Source: Daucus carota subsp. sativus (taxonomy: Eukaryota > Streptophyta > Magnoliopsida > Apiales > Apiaceae). From it: DNA of 64,000 nucleotides. The position numbers were made by a program, and so were the translations under genes. Positions 22,391 through 33,198 of this stretch are shown one piece after another. Positions within the stretch are counted from its first letter, which is position 1; every line of letters starts with the position of its first letter. The notes under the pieces were generated by a model. It was given only the letters and a program-made list of their open reading frames with translations. It ran no database searches and was not told where the DNA came from. The stretch is from the NCBI RefSeq assembly GCF_001625215.2, contig NC_030384.2:40024390-40088389 (forward strand), read 5' to 3'.

Positions 22391-22620
22391 ATGGCTATCT
22401 CGATAACCGAGCTCGGTTAGGTTTATAAACATGTCTCTCTCCTGATGGATAAAGCCTTGTGTAATCTCTCTCGCTTGCTATTTGATTGTTGAGCTACCTA
22501 CCTACATAGTCTACTTGCTTGATTTGTGATGAGTTTAAGTGATTGGGTTAATTTGATAGAAAAAGGATGAACAAGGTGAGTGAAGAGGTTGTTGAAGATT
22601 GGGTTGGTGGAGGTGTTTAG
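22391..22620 (+). promoter_or_regulatory. Cluster of five short upstream ORFs in the ARF8 leader
   Basis: If the leader is unspliced, it contains five uORFs ahead of the ARF8 start at 22723: 22391-22420 (9 codons), 22431-22445 (4), 22445-22492 (15), 22529-22570 (13) and 22567-22620 (17). The third starts within the stop of the second, and the fifth overlaps the end of the fourth. Several plant ARF mRNAs are known to carry uORFs that reduce translation unless ribosomes reinitiate. An AAGGTGAGT at about 22571-22580 could also be a splice donor that would remove part of the leader. The transcription start is not visible with certainty; a long CT-rich tract lies at 22090-22390. Confidence 0.55.
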
Positions 22621-22722
22621 GGTTTGGGGAGCTTTCTAATTGTGTTTTAGCTTCAGGTTTAAGGCTTCTTATTATAGATTATTGGTGTTGTATTAGTTTA
22701 ATTGTAATCTTAATTATAGAGA

Positions 22723-25700
22723 ATGAAGCTTTCAACATCAGGATTAGGTCAGCAGTCTCATGAAGGTATCTTTTTTATTTTTTTATATTCTTTCTATTTT
22801 ATGTCTTTTTTTGGATTTTAAATCTTGACTTTTTGTTGTGTCTCTGTTTTTCTTCTTTAGTTTTAATAAGGAGCATTATGGACTTCCATGCTGTGAATAT
22901 TGTAGATTTTGTTTTTTAATGATTTAGTTGAAAGATGGGATTAAGTATTGTCTGTAGAATTTGATGGGCTAATTATTGTTTTTTTGGGATATATGAAAGA
23001 AGAGAAGAAATGTTTGAATTCGGAGTTATGGCATGCCTGTGCTGGTCCCCTTGTGTCTCTGCCAACTGTGGGTAGCCGCGTGGTTTACTTCCCGCAGGGT
23101 CACAGCGAGCAGGTTTGTACGATCCGTTGTGGCTTCTTCATATGTTCGATTGGTTGCAGTATGATTTATTGGGAAATGTATGCTAAATTTGTGATCTTTC
23201 AGAATTGTTAAGCTAATTAAAAGAATTTCTGTTTAAATTTGGAGACCAGGTTGCTGCCACAACTAATAAAGAAATTGATGGTCACATTCCCAATTATCCA
23301 AACTTGTCTGCCCAACTGATCTGCCAACTCCACAATGTCACGATGCATGTAGGTTCTGTTGTATGCGGCAATATCATGTATTATTCTTATCAGCATGCTA
23401 ATTGAGTAGCACTTTCTTATATATTTTTATGGCATTTCAGGCGGATGTTGAAACTGATGAAGTATATGCTCAAATGACTTTGCAGCCCTTGACGCCGGTA
23501 AAATGATTTACTGCTAGATATGTTGACATGTAATTTTTGTTATGTTCTCATGCCGAATTAAAATTATTATGGACAGCAAGAGCAAAAGGATACATATCTT
23601 CCTGTTGAACTGGGAATTCCAAGCAGGCAGCCGACAAATTATTTTTGCAAGACACTAACAGCCAGTGATACGAGTACCCATGGAGGTTTCTCTGTTCCTC
23701 GTCGGGCTGCAGAGAAAGTCTTTCCACCGCTGGTAATAATAATTTTATTGAGCCTCGTTTCACATGTGTTTCTGGTTAATACTAATTTCAGCCTCTTTTG
23801 GATCTGTAGGATTTCTCACAGCAGCCTCCAGCTCAGGAGTTGATTGCTAGGGATCTCCATGATGTTGAATGGAAGTTTAGGCATATTTTCAGGGGTAAGT
23901 GTTGCATCTGGTATTAATTATCCAAAAGTTTACACGATTGGTTGTGGTTTTACTGATCATTTTAGGTTTCTTATAAGCAATGTGCTACTATCTACTCCCT
24001 CCGGCCCACTCATTTCTATACCTTAAAAATAAGTTATAGAACTATACTTTACAAGAGCATTACAGAGCATGTCGCGTCCCCGTCCCCGTCCCCGTCCCCC
24101 AATGTATACAATGTAGGGGGACGGAGGGAGTAGTAATAAAATGCAGTTTTCCAACTTATCTCTAATGATTTTGCAGTTTTAGTTTTTTTTTTTTTTTTTT
24201 GTTTTAATATTATAGTGTTGGCCTAGTAAACTACTATAAAGAAGCTGCACAACAAATGTTAGATATGTTTTATATGAGTAAGAAGTTCAGAGAAGTTGGT
24301 TAGCTAGAGGATGCATTTGAAGATAATTTGCTATATAGGCAGGCCTCCCTCATTTTTAAAATTGACCAACAATGCACAACTTTACAGGTCATATTTCCCC
24401 AAGGGATTTCATGTTGACTATTTTAGTTAAAAATAGGAAATCGGACTTTAGGTCTAAGAAAATATTATTGGAGTTTGCATTAAATTTAAACATATATGAA
24501 TGCCAATAGCACAATTCTAGAGCTGGTAGATCATGCAAAATGATCACATAAATATTTATTTTTTGCAGCAGATTCTTGAACTCATTTGCTTGCAAATGTA
24601 TGTCATAATTTAGGCGGTGCAAAGTCAAGGTGCAAAATATCATTAGACATCTGTAGACTATTGTAATAGAAATTTTTTTTTAGGATTTTACTCTTTTTTT
24701 TGGTGGTGGGTGGGGGGATCTGCCACCGTAGTTATGCCACAAAAGGTAATCATTAAAGAACGGTAGTTTTCTAATCTCATGCAAATACAGAATCAAGTTG
24801 TAGGAATTAGGGGACACTCAATCTTTCGCAATACACCACAAGTGGATTTGGTAAATGATTTCACCTAGTAAACAAGTAGATGGGGGATTTGTCTCATCAG
24901 TGTGCGTACACGTTTTTAAGTATCAGTATGCCAGTAGAAACTGTACTGGAACACTAGCAAAAGTCTAGATAGAAATGTATCAAATTTATCCGTCAGTTCT
25001 ATATAAAAAAATTAGCCACGAGTTAAAGCAAAAAATGTAAAGAACTCGGTGAATTAGCAATTTTCTGTAAGATGCTCTACTAGATTCAAAGACTTGGATG
25101 CAGAATGGAAATAGAACAGCTATCTGTAACTGTTAATTTGCAGATGTGTTCAGTGCACCCTCCAGCCAGGCCTTCAAACAATAAGTTATAGTTAAATTGT
25201 TATGTAATTTGTGATAATATGAAGATTCACATAGATCACCGCTTTCAAAATTTTGAAAAACGTTCTGAAAAGCAGAGTTTGGAACCTTTTAGAATTGTAA
25301 ATGTTTATCTTCTCTGCGTTTCCTTTCTTTTTATATGCCAATAAATTATAATGTAGTTATGCAAATTCCTCCTTAGGGGTAAATCGAAACTTGAACACCG
25401 GAGTGATCCTCTGTTTCTAAATCTGGCGCTCCTTATTCTTCTGTATAAGCACGCCTTTCAAAATTGATGCACTGTAACGGTATCAATCGAGTCAATTCAT
25501 TCAGAAGGGTGGCTTAATTATACTAGTATTAATCTTATAATAATGATATAAGAAGGGGAAGAGAGGAAAATGAGGGAGAATGATAATGAATACTCTGAAA
25601 AATAGGAAATCATCAACTGTAGATGCAGGTTTTAACATTAAAGTTTCTTGTAGCTTTCGATTCCCACATATGGTAGTTGTCTCAACCAAACACCTACCTC

Positions 25701-26286
25701 TGAATCAAATCTAGAAAGATTCTTGCTTTTGTAGTCCATGGATGTGATTTTGTCTGGTATTTTCTTGGTATAATTTTTGCTCATGGATTTGTGGTTGTGC
25801 CATGTTATGCTTTTCGCATATATTTTTTAATTATAATATTATGGTTCTTGGGTTATGGTGTAATTATAGTATTATAAATTTTATAATTATGATATAAGAA
25901 ATCGAAAACAGAAGAATGGTAAAATAGTACCATGAGAAAGAGAGGTTAATAAGTTGGGGGAGAACGATAAGGAATACTATGAAAAATGGGAAATTAGCAA
26001 CGCAGATGCAGGTTATAACATATCAAGTTTCTTTAAGCTTTCAATTCGCACATGTGGTAGCTGTCTCCACAATAACCTACCTCTGAATCAAATCGATAAA
26101 GATTTTTGGTTTTGCAGTCCATGGATGTGATATTGTGTTGTATTTTTTTGGTTATAGTTTTTCTCCACAAACACCTCTCTGGACTCGGGAGAATAGGTTA
26201 TTAAGTTTATTTTTCGGCAACAATACATGGAAATGCCTTAATGCCCTGGATTTCTTCTGACAGAGGTCCATTTTCCCTTGCCCCGA

Positions 26287-26346
<60 letters not shown>

Positions 26347-29300
26347 CAAAGTGCTCTACCTTCATCTGTTAAGACAACATCGTTGATGGCCTGCTGACAA
26401 GCCCCTTGTTTTTTACCTCAAAAAGTCTTCTTCTGTTGTCTTGAAAAGTGAACTCAAGATGTTATACCTTCATCTTTAAAGAAAACATCTTTGATGGGTT
26501 GCTGGCAAGTCCCTTGTTTTCTACATTAAAAAATTTGCTTCTGTTATCTTGAAAAGTGAACTTAAATTTATGGATGAGTGCTAGATCCCACTCAGAAGAC
26601 TATTATATATTTTGTTATTGTCAGTCAAAGGATGACTTCTTAATTCTTACTTATTATACCTAAAAAACTGATACAAACCTGACTGACCCGTACATACAAT
26701 TGACGAACCGCAGATAGGATTTACAGATAATGTCTGTCCTAGTGTCCATTGTTTAGTCAATTGAAATTTAAAATGTGTGCTATTTTACATTATTTAGACT
26801 AAGCTACTTCAATATTTTTATAAATATTTAGTAGATAATCTGTTTCAAAGGATTATATTTGATGTCACTTTACACATTTTTACTCTAATGATTATTTAGC
26901 TAAATTTATCTGTTCTTTGTAATTTAAAGCAAGCATTCTATCTTCTTGAAGATTTTAAGATTGTCAGTGACAGACCGCATTGGTGAATCAGGATCTTCTA
27001 TATCTAAGATTATTAATAAATTTTTACAATAGTTTAACACTTTAAACATTTGTATTATGCCCTTTACTAAATAAATGATCAGAATTAGTTCTACGAAACA
27101 AAGATGAACTTGGCTCTCAGAATTTGAACTTCCAGAAACTCAGAAAACTTAAAAATAAAAATAAGGAACAAACAATGACAATGGGGCTTGGGCATGTTAA
27201 CTTTGAGAGCTGTACTGGTCATGGTGATACAGTTGACAATGGTCTTGTAAAGCTTTGATTGTTGCCGTGAATATCAGAGAGAAGCGCAATATATCATAAA
27301 TGTGTATTAGAAAATTAGAACATATAGAACTTTTGTTGATTTGTGTCCCTGGTTCAGTTACTTTAAGGAACTAAATTACTTTTTGTTCAATATTTATGTT
27401 TCTTTATATGGTGTTGATGAGATGCTATTATCGTAGCACATGGAACTGCTTATAGTATACACTTGCTTCATGCTTCCGTATATTACTATCTATTTAAGTA
27501 AATGGTTTCTGCTTTTACTTTTCATGACAAAAAGATATTGCTGTTTCTTACCTTATACCCTCAATTACACAGGACAGCCAAAACGGCATCTCTTAACTAC
27601 TGGCTGGAGTGTGTTTGTCAGTGCCAAAAGACTTGTTGCCGGGGATTCTGTTCTGTTTATCTGGTAATTGTTTGTTTTAATATTTGTACCTTTCAACAGT
27701 GTTTTTTTAGTTCCTGCTTGTAAAATCTTGAATCTCCATGTTCCTAAATTTTCCAGTGGTAATTTCTTTCAATGTGGTACAGGAATGAGAAAAATCAGCT
27801 ACTTCTAGGAATTAGGCGTGCCACTAGACCGCAAACTGTGATGCCATCTTCTGTTCTTTCAAGTGATAGCATGCACATCGGACTGCTTGCTGCTGCTGCT
27901 CATGCAGCTGCCACTAATAGTTGTTTCAATATTTTCTATAACCCAAGGTGGCTAGTGATATGAAGAGATGATATGTTTATTTTGCAGTTTTTTTATCTTC
28001 TATTTACATGTTAGTTTCTTTCAGGGCTAGTCCATCTGAATTTGTGATAACTCTTTCCAAATATTTCAAAGCTGTACTTCACACACGTGTTTCTGTTGGT
28101 ATGCGATTCCGGATGCTTTTTGAAACTGAAGAATCAAGTGTCCGTAGGTATGGACTATGGATCATACTAAAATTTTAAGTGCTAGTAGATTTAGTTCTTT
28201 CGGTGCCTAAATACCCTCCTAAATTAAGTGACGCGTCTTCTTATAAATTGAAAGCATCTGTTGACTGTTTCTCACTTGACATATTGTTCTTTTATGCACC
28301 ACGCAGGTACATGGGCACAATCACTGGCATTGGTGACCTGGATCCCGTTCGCTGGCCAAATTCTCACTGGCGATCAGTCAAGGTTACATATCTTGTCCAT
28401 TCGAATTTCATATGAATCACGTCTGCTAATTTGTTTTTTTTCCCTTGTTTACTTCAGACATCTATAGTAAAATTCTCTTTGTATTCAACCTCTTGTTTGG
28501 TAAACTCTTATTGGTAGTGACGAGCCAAAGTTAAGCACCGTTCAATATATCATATATCAGATTGTAATTTTGTTCTATGCGTGAATATCAATATGTGATT
28601 TATCATTTAATACAAAATTATATGAACTTATTGTTCCCTGCAGCGTAATAGACAATTTTTTCTCATTGGCATGTGACAGATCTCTTTTTCTGGTTTGTTA
28701 CTAAAGTATAAAACTTTTAATGAATTGCATTATGTGTAATATGTACCTCAGTTGCTAAAGTTGTTCTATGTAATTAGACAATAGATTAATTATCTTACCT
28801 AAATTAAGTTAGCTCGTCAATTTTTCTACTATGGTCTTACAGAAGTCTTGGTTTGGTACAGATAGTTAGGTTAATATCAAGAGGAAGAAGATATTTTAAA
28901 TACTATAGACGAGGGATGAGGCACGGTGGCACAATAGGATTAAAAAATTGATTGAGAGTAGGGCTTGCCTTACCCACGACTTGCATAGAATAAAGCTTTT
29001 AACACTTATACTTAATTCTCCATCTTCTTTATCTTTACAAACATATTTTGAAGGAATCAAACAAGTAATATGGTACAATATCTATACATGGGTCACTAAT
29101 CTTTTTGCCTGTCCTTGGGAAGCTTCGTCGAATCTTAATTCTAAAACAATTTGTACTAATTAGATGTTCTTGTGTCTTGATTTCTTCTCTGTACATCTGA
29201 TCCATTATGTCCAACTAGTGTGCACAGTATTTGGTGTTGGTAAACTTTTGTTTTTAAACACGCCCTGATCTGGATTTATCTGATGATGTTGTATAGGTTG

Positions 29301-31703
29301 GTTGGGATGAATCAACTGCAGGTGATAGGCAACCACGGGTGTCTTTATGGGAAATTGAACCTTTAACTACATTTCCCATGTATCCATCATTGTTTCCTCT
29401 TCGGTTAAAACGACCGTGGTATCCAGGAGCCTCATCTTTTCAAGGTACAGTACTTTAGATAAATGCCTTGCATCATGGGAACTTTAACTCATGCAGCCTC
29501 CTTGCTATTTCTATTTTTTTAGGTGTGGATTTATATACATTTTGACCCTTGAAATGGTATCATATTTACATATTATTTCTTGAACTTAATGGTTGTATAT
29601 CCCAAACTTTTAAGTTTGTCAGTGTATAATATTTACCCTAGAAGTCTCACGTGTTCCAAGGAGACTTGACGACTCTTTATTGTGTTTGGAACAGTTCTGC
29701 AGCATAGTAGTATACCACCCACAAATAGTACCTTGCTAGTATAAATATTATTCATAAACTATTGCAAGTTAAAGATTTGTGTACAATTGGTAATATGTTT
29801 TTTGGCCATGTCACTGGGGACTACTTTTGAGGGTGAGAATGTACATAACCTTAAAGTTGTGCGTGTGCTTGATATAATAGTGGCTACTTATGTTTTGTTC
29901 GTCTGATGATAAGCCATCTTTTTCCTATTTTCTCAAAAAGTTTGGTCAAATTTACCACCACTGTACCTTCTATTGCAGATAGCAGGGATGAAGGCGTTAA
30001 CAGCATGGCGTGGTTGAGAGGTGAAATGGGTGAGCAAGGACTTAATTCGCTGAACTTTCAGTCTGCTGGTATGATTCCATGGATGCAGCAGAGGGTTGAT
30101 CCAACCTTTGCCCGTAACGATCTCAACCAGCAGTATCAAGCTATGCTAGCAGCTGGATTGCAGAATTCAGGAGGTGGAGATTCACTGAGACAGCCATTTA
30201 TGCAGTTTCAACAGCCTGTCCAATACCTCCAAGCTGTGGGTAGCCATAATCCATTATTGCAGCAGCAATCACTTCAGCAATCTGGTCCTCATTTGCATGG
30301 ACAAAGCCACTTGCTTCCAGAAAGCCACCATAGACAGTTGCAGCAACAATCGAGCAACCGACCAACCGAGGAACATCACAGTGCATATCCTGAGGCATAT
30401 CTAATTCAGAGTGAACTGCTCCAGCAGAGGCAACAAGCAAATGTTCCTTCACCTTCATATCCAAAAAGTGACTTTTCAGATGCAAACAGTAAAACTTCAG
30501 CATCTATATCTCCCAATATGCAAAACATGCTGGGGTCACTGAGTTCAGAGGGAAGTGGAAATCTTATGAATTTCACCAGAAATGGCCAGTCTATGATTGC
30601 TGAGCAACCAGCCCAGCAGTCATGGGTCTCAAAGTTTGCTTCTTCGCAGGTCCATACTTCTGCATCATTGTCTCTTCCTCCATACCCTGGGAAAGCAGCC
30701 GCTGTTGAGCAAGAAAGTAGTAGCTTGGATGCTCAGAATCAGGCTCTTTTTGGTTCTAATATCGACTCTTCAGGGCTCCTGCTCCCCACTACTGTATCTA
30801 GTCATAATACTTCTTCAATTGATGCTGATATTCCCTCGATCCCATTAGGAACATCAGGGTTCCATAATTCACTTTACGGTTACATGCAAGACTCATCCGA
30901 GTTGTTGCATAGTGCAGGACATGTTGACCCACCAACCCCTAGCAGTACATTTGTAAAGGTATCCTTGGAAAGCTGATCCTGTATGTACATATATTTTTGT
31001 TGCTTGTAGTATGCAAGAGATTTTTTTTCATGTTGCAGGTTTACAAATCTGGGTCAGTTGGGAGGTCTTTGGACATCACCCGCTTCAACAGCTACAACGA
31101 GTTGCGTGAGGAGCTGGGGCAGATGTTCGCGATCGAAGGTTTTCTTGAAGACCCTCAAAGATCAGGCTGGCAGCTTGTATTTGTCGACAGGGAGAATGAC
31201 GTACTTCTCCTTGGAGACGACCCTTGGGAGTGAGTTTATTTAACTTAATTAATGTTGGATTTAGTAATTGCATTACATTTTTTGCTTTACCAGTGGAATG
31301 GTGACTAAGAAAGTTTTCCTGCGGGTGGAAGATATTTATTTGTTCAGTTTCCATTTCCTATCCTCTAAAACCTTAATTCCTTTTATAAAGGTTGCAGGTG
31401 CTGAGATGTCTGGCTGAAACTGTTTTACGGTTGTTTTAGGCTCTTATAGAATTAGATGAATGGCTTCAAGCAATTATCTTAACAGTTTTATCATGTACTT
31501 AATATTTATTATAAATCCTGTGCAGGGCATTTGTAAATAATGTCTGGTATATCAAAATACTCTCCCCCGAGGATGTTCAGAAGCTTGGGAAGCAAGAACT
31601 TGAATCTTTCAACCAAAATGCAGGTGAAAGAATGAATAGCAACGGAAATGATGATAGAGACCTTCTCTGTGGACTACCCTCTCTGGGTTCACTGGATTAC
31701 TAA
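22723..31703 (+). CDS. ARF8: Auxin response factor 8 (ARF8), 14 coding exons
   Basis: Transcriptional activator that binds auxin response elements through a B3 domain and pairs with Aux/IAA proteins through a C-terminal PB1 domain; it acts in the nucleus in flower and root development. Coding exons: 22723-22765, 23000-23112, 23250-23348, 23441-23497, 23577-23732, 23810-23894, 27573-27663, 27783-27947, 28025-28147, 28307-28382, 29297-29444, 29979-30958, 31039-31229 and 31526-31703. All have GT-AG borders and the phase is kept throughout, giving 834 residues (Arabidopsis ARF8 is about 811). The start [11 protein letters not shown] is typical of ARF8 rather than ARF6. The B3 core includes [20 protein letters not shown]. 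The large exon 12 encodes the glutamine-rich activation region. Exons 13-14 encode PB1 ([29 protein letters not shown]). Intron 6 is unusually long (3.7 kb) and contains a MITE and duplications. Exon 2 has two possible acceptors three bases apart (23000 or 23003). Confidence 0.96.
23995..24130. mobile_element. Stowaway MITE in ARF8 intron 6, 136 bp
   Basis: Ends CTCCCTCCGGCCCACTCATT and, reversed, CTCCCTCCGTCCCCCTACAT, with TA on both sides (23993-23994, 24131-24132). It is a shortened relative of the element at 6231-6481. Near the right end it contains four GTCCCC units in tandem. Confidence 0.85.
25500..26160. repeat. Diverged direct duplication in ARF8 intron 6
   Basis: The segment from about 25545 to 25780 (GATATAAGAAGGGG, then GATGCAGGTTTTAACAT, CCTACCTCTGAATCAAATC, GTCCATGGATGTGATTTTGT) is repeated from about 25888 to 26160 with substitutions and small indels. 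Both copies are intronic, and neither has a conserved reading frame. Confidence 0.8.
26287..26345. repeat. Compound (TC)n(AC)n microsatellite
   Basis: About 14 TC units run directly into about 15 AC units, inside ARF8 intron 6. The minus-strand open frame across it (Arg-Glu and Cys-Val runs) is an artefact of the repeat. Confidence 0.97.
26354..26565. repeat. Tandem duplication, period about 107 bp, in ARF8 intron 6
   Basis: ACCTTCATCTGTTAAGACAAC to CTTGAAAAGTGAACTCAAG is followed by ACCTTCATCTTTAAAGAAAAC to CTTGAAAAGTGAACTTAAA. The two units are similar along their length. It lies next to the microsatellite. Confidence 0.85.
31158..31178 (+). promoter_or_regulatory. miR167 target site in ARF8 exon 13
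   Basis: The 21-base site contains AGATCAGGCTGGCAGCTTGT and encodes RSGWQLV of the PB1 domain. It pairs with plant miR167 through an uninterrupted central and 3' core; mismatches are at the two bases facing the miRNA 5' end, at one position near miRNA base 14, and at the far end. The same site is established in ARF6 and ARF8 of Arabidopsis, where miR167 lowers their mRNA. The position and sequence here match that known site. Confidence 0.93.
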
Positions 31704-33198
31704 GAATGTTGAATGGTCTACCTTTCCAGAACTCTACTTCCCAAGAGTGCAATATTTCTTATGTAGTTTGTCTTCCTAGTCTAGCAGTCGTTATTTTTGG
31801 TCTTTGTGGCCTATCCCCCAAGTCATTATTCCATCAAGTGCTCTATTTACTAGGACATTCTTTCTATGAATGTGTATGATGAACTATAGCTTTGAAGTTA
31901 AAGGTATGTATAAGTTTGGAAGATACAAAGTGTTTATTAGAGCTTTGCTCTTAAAATATTTGTTTATGTGAGATGATATAAAACTTTGAAGTTTAAATAT
32001 TTGAATATGTGTAATTGATCTCTAAGATATTCCAGCAAAATCCTCAGAAGCATGGGGGTGATTCGGTCTAGTCAACTACAAAAATACCGTCCTGGACTGC
32101 CTTGTGTCTGGCTGCCTGTGTGCTCAATTCTTGACCAACTACTGAAAATGAAGCACCAGAATCCTGAATGCTGATGTTTTTGGCTCTAATTCATATGCCT
32201 TGTTCCCTTGTAAAAGGCGTATCATTCTTGTTCCAATATAGTAACAGAGACAAGATTAACGTTGCAATGTTATGTAAGTAATGAATTAAAACCTTGAGAT
32301 TACTTGAAGAGACCAGAAGTAGATCCAAATAAAATATTACATTCTTTGCTGCTGTAGCCAGAAAAAATCTAAGAAGTCACTATTTTAAGATAAATGGGCC
32401 TCAGTGTCATTTTCTAGAAAAATATCTCAATTGTCGCTTCAAAACACGATTTGAAGTTGCGTTTTTAATGAAAACCACGTCTTCAAGTTGTCTTTTTCGC
32501 TAAGATCACAACCTAAAGTTGTGTTTTTGTTCGATATTATAAATAACATGAAGCTGTATTTTGAAGCGACATTGCGGACATTTTTTCCAAAAGTAATAAT
32601 AAAAATATTTTTTCTACTGAATAATGATAATTAGGGCCCTAATAGCTGTCAGAGAAAAGTATAGCCACCATAAATATATAAAGTGTACTGCCATGATGCC
32701 CTCCAAAACCTCAAGAATACTTCATGAAGCTGGCAGATGCCGATGATGATGTAAGGCCACATTCTTTACTATGAAGCGTCCTGTCAAAGTAGAAAAAGCT
32801 TTATAGTCTCTCTTTGATAAAAGCTCTTGATGAATTTATGACTCCTGCTTGAATTGTTTATGATACTTCAGAGATCACTGTATAATTTTTGTTTTATCGT
32901 TATACAATAGTTGAGAGCGACTATGCGAAACCTTCATGTTCAAATAATTATATCTTCTTGGAAGACAGTTGATACAACCTAACAAGTACGAGTACAAGGA
33001 GAGTGGGAGACTAAAAAAATTAAAAATCATACCACCAGTACAATTGTACACGTACCACTCTTTACCCTCTTAATTGGTCCACAAGAAAAAACTTAAGAAA
33101 AGAAAATGACAAAAAAAGAAGAGAAAGTTTACATGAAAAGTGAAGAAAAACTAAAAATCACACCCTCCGTAGTCCGTAGCATCTGTTTACAAAAAGAA
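31704..33198. other. Intergenic between ARF8 and the lectin receptor kinase
   Basis: It holds the 3' flanks of two convergent genes. A small inverted repeat is visible: TTGTCGCTTCAAAA at about 32433 and its complement TTTTGAAGCGACA at about 32560, enclosing related GAAGTTG/CAAGTTG text; it may be a decayed MITE. No coding sequence is seen. Confidence 0.5.

Noticed and set aside
26152-26349. Minus-strand frame with Cys-Val and Arg-Glu runs
   Set aside because: Produced by the (TC)n(AC)n microsatellite in an ARF8 intron.
29906-30976. Reading 29906-30976 as a single 356-residue protein
   Set aside because: It is ARF8 exon 12 (29979-30958) with intron sequence at both ends; the frame starts at an intronic ATG.
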